Source: Clostridiales bacterium (lineage in GTDB: Bacteria > Bacillota > Clostridia > Lachnospirales > Lachnospiraceae). Taken from it: a stretch of 12,782 bases of DNA. The notes under the pieces were generated by a model, which was given only the letters and a program-made list of their open reading frames with translations, made no database searches and was not told the DNA's origin. This document shows positions 1 to 7,786 of the stretch, piece after piece. A program made the position numbers and the translations under genes. Positions within the stretch are counted from its first letter, which is position 1, and the number at the start of each line of letters is the position of its first letter. Location of the stretch: NCBI GenBank assembly GCA_029267975.1, contig JAJUHH010000036.1, positions 1 to 12,782 of the forward strand, read 5' to 3'.

Positions 1-72
1 ATATTTAAGTATATTAAGATTTCTTATGCAACTTGGGCAAATTTTATAAAGTTAGGAGATTAATAATACGGT

Positions 73-1014
73 ATGACAAACAATCTTAATAAAAAGAAAA
101 GCAATTCAAAAAGCATTTTAATTTATCTTAAAAAGAATTGGGGGCTGTATCTATTAGTATCAATTCCGCTCCTGTATCTCATTATTTTTAAATACGTACC
201 TATGTACGGTGTTCAAATTGCTTTTAGAAATTATAGCCCTGCAAAAGGAATAACAGGAAGCCCTTGGGTCGGACTTCAATACTTTAAAAAATTTATTCAA
301 AATTATCAATTCAAACAAATTGTCTTCAATACACTTGGAATCAGTTTGTATCAGCTGGCAACTTTTCCGTTACCAATCATCCTGGCATTATTGTTAAATT
401 ACATAAAGGCTGAAAAGTTTAAAAAGACTGTTCAAATGGTAACCTACGCCCCTTATTTTTTATCAACGGTTGTTATGGTAGGTATTATACTACAGTTTTT
501 GGATGCCAGAAGTGGTTTGATTAATGCAATTGTGAAAGTATTTGGCGGAGAAGCACAGAATTTCATGGCAAACGCAAGCTATTTCAGATCTATTTATGTG
601 TGGTCTGGTGTGTGGCAGTCTATTGGTTACAGTTCCGTTATCTATATTGCTGCCCTGTCAGGAGTTCCAAGCGAACTTCATGAGGCCGCCATCATGGATG
701 GAGCAAACATTCTGAAGTGTATCTGGCATATCGATATTCCAACAATTATGCCCACGATAGCCATTATGCTTATTTTACAATGCGGTTCTATTTTGTCAGT
801 AGGATATGAAAAAATATACTTAATGCAAAATAGTTTGAATATCAGTCGATCTGAAATAATCAGTACATATGTGTATAAACAAGGTATTGCCTCATCCTTG
901 CCACAGTATTCTTATTCCGCAGCAATCGGCTTGTTCGTTTCAATTATTAATGTAATTGTCCTGCTTATTGTAAATAAATCGACGGATAAATTAAGCGGAA
1001 GTTCATTATTTTAG
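73..1014 (+). CDS. ABC transporter permease, LplB/YteP type (CUT1 sugar uptake)
   Basis: Membrane subunit of a carbohydrate ABC importer; forms the translocation pore with the next gene product. The 313-residue length is normal for the family. A basic N-terminus (about residues 1-22) precedes a first membrane segment (about 24-40), followed by the family-typical stretch KYVPMYGVQIAFRNY (40-54). Further hydrophobic segments lie near 91-110, 128-143, 186-196, 225-242 and 282-300. The cytoplasmic EAA loop that docks on the ATPase is clear at 204-223 (EAAIMDGANILKCIWHIDIP). An AGGAGA ribosome site at 54-59 lies a rather long 13 bases before the ATG. The neighbours are a second permease 12 bases downstream and a binding lipoprotein, so this is the first visible gene of an uptake operon. 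Known relatives include B. subtilis YteP and LplB, with YteP linked to pectin-derived oligosaccharides; the substrate here is inferred only. Confidence 0.93.
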   Translation: MTNNLNKKKSNSKSILIYLKKNWGLYLLVSIPLLYLIIFKYVPMYGVQIAFRNYSPAKGITGSPWVGLQYFKKFIQNYQFKQIVFNTLGISLYQLATFPLPIILALLLNYIKAEKFKKTVQMVTYAPYFLSTVVMVGIILQFLDARSGLINAIVKVFGGEAQNFMANASYFRSIYVWSGVWQSIGYSSVIYIAALSGVPSELHEAAIMDGANILKCIWHIDIPTIMPTIAIMLILQCGSILSVGYEKIYLMQNSLNISRSEIISTYVYKQGIASSLPQYSYSAAIGLFVSIINVIVLLIVNKSTDKLSGSSLF

Positions 1015-1026
1015 GAGAGAGTAAAC

Positions 1027-1929
1027 ATGAATAAGTACAAGAAAAAAAACAAAGTAAAATATGGCTTGGATGATAAGATATTTCTTATCGTTGACTATAC
1101 AATACTCACAACATTATTGATCATAATACTGTATCCCTTACTTTATGTAATCGCCGCATCGTTTTCCTCGGGACCGCAGTCTTTGAGTCTAACACTGATC
1201 CCGAAAAAGATATCCTTAGAAGGATATAAGGCAGTATTTCAATATAAAGATATATGGGTTGGCTATCTCAATTCCATCTTTTACATGGTATTAGGTACAG
1301 CGATTTCCTTAGCAGTAACTGTTTGTTGTGCTTATCCCTTGTCCAGACCGGATTTTAAAGGCAGAGGCTTTATTATGACCCTGTGTATGATCACAATGTA
1401 CTTCTCAGGAGGCCTTATCCCAAGCTATCTGAATATCAGAAATCTTGGCTTGATCAATACAAGATGGGCTGTTCTCCTTCCGGGAGCCATGAGCGTTTAT
1501 AATATGATCGTTACAAGAACCTATTTTATGAATTCCATCCCCGCTGATTTACGTGAGTCAGCTCAGGTGGACGGCTGCGGCAATATCAGGTATCTGTTCT
1601 CCATTTTATTACCTTTATCCGGTCCTATTTTGGCCGTGACTGGTTTGTTCTATGCTGTTGGATATTGGAACTCTTATTTTGATGCAATGATCTATTTGTC
1701 CGGTAAAAGATCCTTATATCCTTTGGCGCTGATATTAAGAGAAATTCTTGTGTTGAATTCGACTGACCTTGCTCAGTTGGATGTGGAGCAAATATTAAAA
1801 TTATCGGAACGACAGAATGTTATGAAATATGCGGTCATCGTTGTATCCTCTTTGCCGGTAATGATAATATATCCCTTCGTTCAGAAGTTTTTTGTAAAAG
1901 GTATTATGGTTGGAGCTGTAAAAGGTTAA
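1027..1929 (+). CDS. ABC transporter permease, LplC/YtcP type (CUT1 sugar uptake)
   Basis: Second pore subunit of the same importer, 300 residues. Hydrophobic segments lie at about 17-45, 80-104, 116-132, 147-163, 197-213 and 267-285. The EAA loop is at about 176-196 (RESAQVDGCGNIRYLFSILLP). The C-terminus FFVKGIMVGAVKG is a signature ending of YtcP/LplC permeases. The ribosome site AGGAGAG at 1013-1019 overlaps the stop codon of the preceding permease and lies 7 bases before the ATG, so the two are translationally close and co-transcribed. About 78 bases containing a dyad separate it from the binding-protein gene. No nucleotide-binding subunit follows; in this family a shared MsmX/MsiK-like ATPase encoded elsewhere usually energises transport. 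Confidence 0.93.
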   Translation: MNKYKKKNKVKYGLDDKIFLIVDYTILTTLLIIILYPLLYVIAASFSSGPQSLSLTLIPKKISLEGYKAVFQYKDIWVGYLNSIFYMVLGTAISLAVTVCCAYPLSRPDFKGRGFIMTLCMITMYFSGGLIPSYLNIRNLGLINTRWAVLLPGAMSVYNMIVTRTYFMNSIPADLRESAQVDGCGNIRYLFSILLPLSGPILAVTGLFYAVGYWNSYFDAMIYLSGKRSLYPLALILREILVLNSTDLAQLDVEQILKLSERQNVMKYAVIVVSSLPVMIIYPFVQKFFVKGIMVGAVKG

Positions 1930-1952
1930 TTATAGTTTAAATTTTTAAGTTG

Positions 1953-1972
1953 GTTATGAACATGTTCTTAAC
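1953..1972. promoter_or_regulatory. 20-bp near-perfect dyad upstream of the binding-protein gene
   Basis: Arms GTTATGAACA and TGTTCTTAAC are inverted copies with one mismatch and no spacer; the inner ten bases GAACATGTTC are a perfect palindrome. It lies in the 78-base gap between the second permease and the lipoprotein gene, 36 bases before the ATG. It could be a protein-binding site or, as RNA, a small hairpin affecting mRNA stability. No T-run follows, so it is not an intrinsic terminator. Each half contains TGAACA or a one-off copy of it, a hexamer that recurs near 11.34 and 12.5-12.76 kb. I saw no convincing promoter hexamers around it. Confidence 0.45.
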
Positions 1973-2007
1973 ATAAAAAAATATCTATGGAGGAAAAGGA
2001 GATTAAT

Positions 2008-3654
2008 ATGAAAAAGCAATTTTTACGTGTTACAGCGTTGCTTGTAGTATTTAGTATGTTAATCTGCGGCTGTAGTAAAGCGAATAACAGCAACACCAGC
2101 AGCACTTCAGATTCTGCTAACACTACAGTAGCACCAGAATCTTCAAGTAATGCAGAGGAAGCATCAGGCGAACCGGTTACGTTAAAAGTCTGGATGAAAG
2201 AGTTTGATGGCATTGATCTGGAAACCAATTTAATGACCAGGGAACTTGAGAAGAGACTTAATGTGAATTTGGAATTTGAGACCTTCTCATCAGCGGAAGA
2301 TACTACAACACAATTTAACTTATCAATCGCAAGTGGTGCTTATCCTGACATTTACCTGACTATGTGGTTTTCACCTGATCAGATTAACACATGCGTTGAG
2401 AATGGAGTACTTATCCCCTTAAATGATTATATTAATGCCGGGTCTAATTATGCTTCTATTTTAGAAGAATACCCCGCATGGAAGCCAATGGTAACAGCGA
2501 ATGACGGTAACATTTATACCTTCTTCTATAATGATACTGGCGTACATAAAGCTTCCGAATATAAAATGTGGTATCGTGCAGAATGGCTGGAGAACCTTGG
2601 CTGGAGTGCACCTCCCACAACTCCTGAAGAATTCAAGCAATACTTAATTGATATTCGTGATAAGGATGCAAACGGTAATGGCGATCCTAGTGATGAAATA
2701 CCTTTAATGGGATATTATAACGGACGTAAGACAGATCCGATCTGCTTCTTAATGAATCCTTTTGAGCTTTATACAGACAAATATTATTACATTACAGATG
2801 ATAAGCAAGTTCATTTCAGCGCAATCACTGATGGATGGAGAGAAGGATTAAAATACATCGCTGATCTGTATAAAGAAGGTCTGATTGCTGAAGAGACCTA
2901 TGTTCAGGATCAGACAACCTTTAAAGCACTGTTGAATAGAACAGGTGAAGAGGCCTTAATCGGTACCTTCCCGGCTTGGTATAACGGAGCTGAAATAGAT
3001 ACAACTGTTATGAGCTGGTTTACTTATGAAGCTCTTGCACCTTTAAAAGGTAACTATCAGCAGACAGCCGCACGTTTTGGCGGAAACTTCAATCTAAACG
3101 GAGCAATCACAACAAGCTGTGAGAATCCTGACGTTGCATTTAAATTCCTGGATTATATGGTTGGAGAAGAAGGAACCATATTAACACAGTGGGGTGTAGA
3201 AGGCGAGAGCTATGAATGGGTTGATGAGCCTAGTTATTATGGAAGTGATAAATCCATCAAACGTCTGATGAATACCTTAGACACCTTCTGGAATACCGGT
3301 TCCCATCCCAGACTGGATACAGAGTATTATCGTTATTCCACAACTATGTCAGAAGAGGCTATGGAAACAGATAATACATGGGTATTGTTAAAAGCAGCAA
3401 AGACCTATGAGCCATACTATGTAAATCATAATATTCCTGATATCGTTTGGTGTGACGATACCAATCTTGCTCAGGAAATCAGCGATTTATCCTCATTGAT
3501 AAATGAATATATCAAAACAACAGATACGCAGTTCATCATGGGTGCGCTCGATATTAACGACGATGCCGCTTGGCAGCAATATTTGGATACCTTAAACGAT
3601 ATGGGACTTCAGAAGTATATTGAAGATTTAACTATTTATTATGGACTTAAGTAA
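2008..3654 (+). CDS. Extracellular solute-binding lipoprotein, LplA/YtcQ type
   Basis: Substrate receptor of the importer, tethered outside the membrane. I start it at the ATG at 2008, where AAGGAGAT (1996-2003) is well placed; an in-frame ATG at 1987 lacks such a site. The product has 548 residues. The signal peptide reads MKKQFLRVTALLVVFSMLICGC, giving a lipobox ending at Cys22, which would be lipidated after signal peptidase II cleavage. A Ser/Thr/Asn/Ala-rich linker (about 23-50) precedes the binding domain. The run TQFNLSIASGAYPDI and the acidic calcium-loop-like segment DANGNGDPSDE (220-230) are typical of this family, which is longer than ordinary maltose-type binding proteins. It is the third gene of the uptake operon and is followed directly by a terminator. 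Pectin oligosaccharides are a plausible ligand from context, but the sequence alone does not show specificity. Confidence 0.93.
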   Translation: MKKQFLRVTALLVVFSMLICGCSKANNSNTSSTSDSANTTVAPESSSNAEEASGEPVTLKVWMKEFDGIDLETNLMTRELEKRLNVNLEFETFSSAEDTTTQFNLSIASGAYPDIYLTMWFSPDQINTCVENGVLIPLNDYINAGSNYASILEEYPAWKPMVTANDGNIYTFFYNDTGVHKASEYKMWYRAEWLENLGWSAPPTTPEEFKQYLIDIRDKDANGNGDPSDEIPLMGYYNGRKTDPICFLMNPFELYTDKYYYITDDKQVHFSAITDGWREGLKYIADLYKEGLIAEETYVQDQTTFKALLNRTGEEALIGTFPAWYNGAEIDTTVMSWFTYEALAPLKGNYQQTAARFGGNFNLNGAITTSCENPDVAFKFLDYMVGEEGTILTQWGVEGESYEWVDEPSYYGSDKSIKRLMNTLDTFWNTGSHPRLDTEYYRYSTTMSEEAMETDNTWVLLKAAKTYEPYYVNHNIPDIVWCDDTNLAQEISDLSSLINEYIKTTDTQFIMGALDINDDAAWQQYLDTLNDMGLQKYIEDLTIYYGLK

Positions 3655-3666
3655 TAAGTAATAAGA

Positions 3667-3704
3667 AAAAGCCTCATCAGGTACCCTTTGATGAGGCTTT
3701 TCTC
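3667..3704 (+). terminator. Rho-independent terminator after the transporter genes
   Basis: A 13-bp stem, AAAAGCCTCATCA (3667-3679) paired with TGATGAGGCTTTT (3689-3701), has a 9-base loop and ends in TTTTCTC. It starts 12 bases after the lipoprotein stop codon. The A-run and T-run flanks would allow function in both directions, but no minus-strand gene ends here. Because the glycosidase gene begins only 49 bases after it with no clear promoter between, it probably acts as a partial terminator that lowers expression of the enzyme relative to the transporter. Confidence 0.85.
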
Positions 3705-3752
3705 ATTAAATAAATATTTTTATTGCCAGCGATTGAAGAAAGGATAGGAATA

Positions 3753-6700
3753 ATGAATTTCTCAAAGGAATTTAATAATCCGCCAAAGGAGTATAGTACA
3801 ACTGCTTTTTGGTTTTGGAATGGAACATTAGAGAAAGAAAAATTGGAAGAACAGATCACTGAAATGAATGACAAAGGGGTCTATGGTGCATTCATGCATG
3901 CTAGGGCATATCTTAAGACACCCTACCTTGAAAAAGAATGGTGGGATGCGGTTAAGGTAAGCGTAGAGAAGGGCAAGGAATTAGGCTTTTCAACCTGGCT
4001 ATATGACGAGTATGCCTGGCCCAGTGGAACTGCCGGCTCTACCTTTGAGTATGGTTATCAAAGCCCCTCCCGCATCCTGAACGGAAAACCTGAAAATATG
4101 GCAAAGGGACTGCGCTTTAAAAAGATAACAATTGATCGTCCTGCGATGCTCTGCAGGGAGATTGAGGAGGATGAGAATCTAAAATTGCTTGGTATTTATT
4201 TTAAAGTAAATACCAGCGATAGATCAGAGTATATCATGTTTACTTCTATGGAAGAGGTCAATGAAACAGTATTAAATAAAGCAATAGAGCAACAGGATGA
4301 GATAGTTATATGCTTTATACAGACCTTTTCCAAAGCGGTAGATTACTTAAATGAGAAAACCATCCGGGAATTTATCGACGTAACGCATGAAGAATATAAA
4401 GAAAGATTTGGCGCAGAATTTGGTAAAACAATACCCGGTGTATTCTTTGATGAAATCTATATGGCATCACAGGAATATCCGTGGACCGGGGAGCTTCCAC
4501 AAGTTTTTAACCGGCAGTGCGGTTATGGTATTGTGGAAAAGCTGCCCCTGCTGCTGGAGGATAACGAGGCAGGAAAACGCTTGCGTATGGATTTTTATAA
4601 AGTTGTTGCCAGTATGTATGAAAAAGCATTTTTTAAGCAGATATCTGACTGGTGCGAAGCAAATAATTTAATGCTGACAGGCCATACCGAAGAGGATCTG
4701 TCTTCTCATCCCAGACGTCAGGGTGATTATTTTAAAACCACGCGTCATATGCAAATTCCTGGTGCTGACTGTCATGACTATCGTTATAGCCTGCCAAGAA
4801 AAATCTCCATACACGAACCAAAATATTCTGTATCTGTAGCCAGAGCATATGGCAAAAAACGAGCATTGTCAGAAGCCTTGGGGGGCGCCGGCTGGGGATG
4901 CAGCCTTCAGGAGTATCGAAGGGGAATACATACTTTAGCAGCAATGGGAATTAACTTCTTCTGCCTGCATGGTTTTTATTATGAATGCGATCATCAGGGA
5001 TCACAGGCTGATTGGCCGGCAAGCTTTTTTTATCAGAATCCATACTGGAAATATTTTAAAATATTTGCAGATGAAATACGCAGATTGAGCTTTGTAAACT
5101 CAATGGGAACACCGGTTGTGGAAAATGCCCTGTTTTATCCAATTGCAGATATGCAGTCTAATATGATGAGCGGAAAGCAAAATAGTGTTAATAAGGCAAT
5201 TGAGGATTCCTTCCATAGAGTACTCCAAACCATGGTGAAAAATCAGGCAGATATCGATTTCATTGATGAAGATAGCATACTTGCATCAAAGATAGAGGGA
5301 GGATGCCTGGTAAGCGGAGGAAGAAAACTAAAAAATATATTCATCAATGAAGATGCAATTATGAGTGATGAATTAAAGGAGAAACTAAATTCCTTTGAAA
5401 TGAATGGCGGACATATTTTCTACTATCAATGGAAGGAAAATAGTTCGAACATAAATCCGGAGGATATCTATGACAGATATTTGGATACTCAAGCACCTGA
5501 TATTAAAATCATCCAGGGAGATTACAATGAGATTTATTCAAATCACCGGGTAATCGACAATAAAGACCTGTATTTTGTTACGAATAGTGATGATAGACCG
5601 AAAGAGATAGAAATCGCTTTTCGCTGCAAAGGAAGGGTGAGCATATGGTATCCGGAGCTCGGAAGCGGAGAAGCCATAGACTCTGTGGTAAGTGGTGAGT
5701 ATACAATCATCAATCTGTCATTAAAAGCAGATGAAGCTGTATATATCATGTTCGAACACACGGAAGATAGTGGACTTGAAGTACGTGATTTGGGAGAGCA
5801 GCTGCCGGATAGAAAGAAAAACAGCAAGCCCCAGATCCATGGATATCAGACCATTACCGGAAGATGGAATATACTTCCTTTGGATAAGACCTATGATGAA
5901 AAGTGGGATGCGAACGCGGGGGAGAGCAGACTATCTATTCCCATCGCTTTATTTTCATCAGAACTCCATAAAGAGAGCTCTTTGATCAGAATATGCAATA
6001 CATCTTGGGAAAAAGGAGCTTGCTCGCGACATTTGAGCCTTTGGAGCGCATCATGGATCACCCGACGCCATCATTGGTCAGATGCCATGATGTGTAAGGA
6101 CCTGTATTTCAGGAAGTGGATATCGTTGCCATCAAAGCCTGAGAAAGCATCGGTTTGCATAGCTGCGGTCAATGAATTTACCTTATATATCAATGGAACT
6201 AAGGTCTCAAGGTATGTCAGCGATAGCGAAGCTATTGTGGTAGAGCTTGGAGACTTCCTTGCAAAAGGTGATAATCTGATCGCAATTCATGTACATAATG
6301 ATCATCCATTTATGGGTTCGAATATCGCAGAAGCGGAAACACTTCCTAAGGACCGTTTGATCTCATTATTACTTGAGGGAGAAATCAAGTGTGAAAACAG
6401 TCGGATACCGCTGATCTCTGATTCCTCATGGATCGTATGTGAAGAGGAAAGGATTGACTGGATGTTGCCTGAAATGGATTATGAAAATCACGCAGTAGTG
6501 CATGATTCATCAAAATATATTTCACCTGCAAATAAGAATGAATGGCTATATGCCTGGGAACGCGGCAAGCTTCCCTTACATCCCTGGAACGATCTTCCCT
6601 TATTTGGCAAGACAATAGAATATCCGATCAATGTACACTATACAATTGCTTTACCTTGTGGAACGGCACGCATTATGAAACCGGAGGTAGAGGGTGAAGC

Positions 6701-7313
6701 AACTTATACCCTCGATGGAAATGAAATTATTTGGGAAGAAAAAACTGATAAGCACTTGAGCTATTGTAATTTGATGCCTGCGAATAATATCAGAACCTTA
6801 CAAATACATGTTAAGGTATCAGACGGCTCGCAGGGACTGAAAGCACCGGTAGATATACTTGTGAAACCATTTGCCGGAGGGTTTGGAGAATGGAGTAAAC
6901 TTGGTCTGCCATGGCTCTCAGGAAGAGTAATGTATAAGAATACCTTTTATCTTGTGAGTGATCATAAAAATCGGAAAATACATGACCAGGAAGAAATGAG
7001 AAAGTATCGATATGTGCTATCCCTTGGTCATGTGGCTCAATATGCTGAAATATGGATTAATGGCAGCCTGGCAGGAGTAAGGCCCTGGGAGCCTTATGAG
7101 CTTGATATCACTGACTATGTGACAACAGGAGAAAATGAGGTTGCTATCATCGTAGCCAATTCTGCAGCAGCGGAGCGTCAGTATCTGCTTGTGGATGAAG
7201 GAATGGCACTAGGCTGGAACCGCTACTGGAATGATGATAATATTTACCGGGAAAGCGAAGACCTTATTTCCGGCCTCATGGGTCCGGTTAGGATCTATCG
7301 TTACCAGCGATAA
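3753..7313 (+). CDS. Large cytoplasmic glycoside hydrolase, GH106-like barrel plus jelly-roll domains (putative alpha-L-rhamnosidase)
   Basis: Likely hydrolyses the oligosaccharide brought in by the adjacent importer. I start at the ATG at 3753, since AAAGGA (3739-3744) lies 8 bases upstream; a TTG 30 bases earlier lacks support. The 1186 residues have no signal peptide. The N-terminal part (about 15-430) has the features of GH106 and related unclassified barrels: AFWFWNG (18-24), GVYGAFMHAR (42-51), WLYDEYAWPSG (82-92), PGVFFDE (228-234), GHTEED (310-315) and SEALGGAGWG (373-382). Candidate catalytic acids are Glu234 and Glu374, by inference. A middle alpha/beta and beta-rich part (about 430-670) follows. 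Two galactose-binding-like beta sandwiches come next: one near 779-860 (EFTLYINGTKV) and one near 1059-1140 (AEIWINGSLAGV, then LDITDYVTTGENEV). A rhamnogalacturonan-related substrate fits the family and the pectinase fragments downstream, but family placement is from motifs only. Confidence 0.78.
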   Translation: MNFSKEFNNPPKEYSTTAFWFWNGTLEKEKLEEQITEMNDKGVYGAFMHARAYLKTPYLEKEWWDAVKVSVEKGKELGFSTWLYDEYAWPSGTAGSTFEYGYQSPSRILNGKPENMAKGLRFKKITIDRPAMLCREIEEDENLKLLGIYFKVNTSDRSEYIMFTSMEEVNETVLNKAIEQQDEIVICFIQTFSKAVDYLNEKTIREFIDVTHEEYKERFGAEFGKTIPGVFFDEIYMASQEYPWTGELPQVFNRQCGYGIVEKLPLLLEDNEAGKRLRMDFYKVVASMYEKAFFKQISDWCEANNLMLTGHTEEDLSSHPRRQGDYFKTTRHMQIPGADCHDYRYSLPRKISIHEPKYSVSVARAYGKKRALSEALGGAGWGCSLQEYRRGIHTLAAMGINFFCLHGFYYECDHQGSQADWPASFFYQNPYWKYFKIFADEIRRLSFVNSMGTPVVENALFYPIADMQSNMMSGKQNSVNKAIEDSFHRVLQTMVKNQADIDFIDEDSILASKIEGGCLVSGGRKLKNIFINEDAIMSDELKEKLNSFEMNGGHIFYYQWKENSSNINPEDIYDRYLDTQAPDIKIIQGDYNEIYSNHRVIDNKDLYFVTNSDDRPKEIEIAFRCKGRVSIWYPELGSGEAIDSVVSGEYTIINLSLKADEAVYIMFEHTEDSGLEVRDLGEQLPDRKKNSKPQIHGYQTITGRWNILPLDKTYDEKWDANAGESRLSIPIALFSSELHKESSLIRICNTSWEKGACSRHLSLWSASWITRRHHWSDAMMCKDLYFRKWISLPSKPEKASVCIAAVNEFTLYINGTKVSRYVSDSEAIVVELGDFLAKGDNLIAIHVHNDHPFMGSNIAEAETLPKDRLISLLLEGEIKCENSRIPLISDSSWIVCEEERIDWMLPEMDYENHAVVHDSSKYISPANKNEWLYAWERGKLPLHPWNDLPLFGKTIEYPINVHYTIALPCGTARIMKPEVEGEATYTLDGNEIIWEEKTDKHLSYCNLMPANNIRTLQIHVKVSDGSQGLKAPVDILVKPFAGGFGEWSKLGLPWLSGRVMYKNTFYLVSDHKNRKIHDQEEMRKYRYVLSLGHVAQYAEIWINGSLAGVRPWEPYELDITDYVTTGENEVAIIVANSAAAERQYLLVDEGMALGWNRYWNDDNIYRESEDLISGLMGPVRIYRYQR

Positions 7314-7339
7314 AGAAGCTGATTTTTGTGTTTGTGGAA

Positions 7340-7368
7340 GCCTGCATCCAACTTGCTTGGATGCAGGC
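7340..7368. other. Strong hairpin without a T-run, between convergent coding regions
   Basis: A perfect 12-bp stem, GCCTGCATCCAA (7340-7351) with TTGGATGCAGGC (7357-7368), closes a 5-base loop. It lies 26 bases after the glycosidase stop and, on the other strand, 4 bases after the stop of the pectinesterase remnant. Neither side carries a T-run, so it is not a standard intrinsic terminator. It may protect the 3' end of the glycosidase mRNA or be the worn terminator of the lost pectinase gene. Confidence 0.5.
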
Positions 7369-7372
7369 AGCC

Positions 7373-7585
7373 TCACCAGACACCAAGTACCTTATCTCTA
7401 CTGTAATTCATGGCTTCTTCAGGGCTTAATACCTTGGCCCAGGGGACTCTCTGATCCGTGTTAGCCCCTTCCCCGCTATTGTTGTATTCTGCGAAGAAAA
7501 CAGTATCATGTGCATGGGCTTTGCCCCAGTCATGCCAGCCCTGGGGGAGGATGTGGGCTGTTCTGCAGGCGGATTCCGCTGACAG
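7373..7585 (-). pseudogene. C-terminal remnant of a CE8 pectin methylesterase
   Basis: The minus strand has an open stretch of 70 codons from just after a TGA (7586-7588) to a TGA at 7373-7375. About the last 60 codons match the C-terminal end of bacterial pectinesterases, which remove methyl esters from pectin: HILPQGWHDWGK, then DTVFFAEYNNSGEGA, then RVPWAKVLSPEEA, ending in KVLGVW. The Trp, AEY-N, G-GA and RV-W positions are the conserved ones of this region. There is no start codon or ribosome site. The catalytic Asp pair and the GRPW arginine motif, which come earlier in the family, are absent, so it cannot be a working enzyme. The upstream end runs into a GH28 fragment in another frame. 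Family assignment is by recognition of motifs, not by a search. Confidence 0.75.
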
Positions 7586-7637
7586 TCACATGATTGCAGT
7601 GGTTTAAGAAGAGCAGGTGAGGGCGGAAGGCAGGCTT
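7554..7637 (-). pseudogene. Internal fragment of a GH28 polygalacturonase fused to the CE8 remnant
   Basis: One base out of frame with the pectinesterase remnant, the minus strand encodes KPAFRPHLLFLNHC followed by NHVTVSGIRLQNSP. This matches the GH28 polygalacturonase segment that precedes the active site: an RP-hydrophobic strand, a C-x-NV-x-V-x-GI strand, then the NSP triad, normally followed by Trp. Here the homology stops at NSP and the CE8-like reading takes over within a few bases, around 7548-7562. The GH28 catalytic Asp residues and the later GHG and RIK motifs lie beyond this point in intact enzymes and are missing. Upstream of 7637 I see no further GH28 likeness. The reading frame stays open to a TGA at 7530-7532. 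This is best read as a deletion scar joining a GH28 gene to a CE8 gene. Confidence 0.65.
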
Positions 7638-7705
7638 AAGAAAGACGAAGTAACTGCATTTATCTATCCTAGAGGGGTATAAACATATAAGCTATAAAAG
7701 AAAAT

Positions 7706-7768
7706 AGCAACATGCTGTGAGCCGACTTCCAAAAGTTTAATTTGGGAGCCGGCTCACAGTAGGTTGCT
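7706..7768 (-). terminator. Long terminator hairpin for the TetR-family gene
   Basis: Outer arms AGCAAC (7706-7711) and GTTGCT (7763-7768) enclose the arms CTGTGAGCCG (7715-7724) and CGGCTCACAG (7750-7759), with a further CTTCC/GGGAG pairing inside. On the minus strand it lies 18 bases after the TetR-family stop codon and runs into a T-rich tract (ATTTTCTTTTATAG), as expected for an intrinsic terminator of that gene. On the plus strand it is followed only by TTTCCTC, so termination that way should be weaker. Confidence 0.8.
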
Positions 7769-7786
7769 TTCCTCTGTTATGCAATT

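Noticed and set aside
44..50. TATAAA before the first permease considered as its -10 box
   Set aside because: No -35 hexamer is correctly spaced, and transcription would start inside the ribosome binding site. The operon promoter more likely lies at or before the left edge.
7231..7464. A 77-codon plus-strand frame overlapping the 3' end of the glycosidase gene
   Set aside because: It runs through the glycosidase coding region, the hairpin and the antisense strand of the pectinesterase remnant, so it is a by-product of those sequences.
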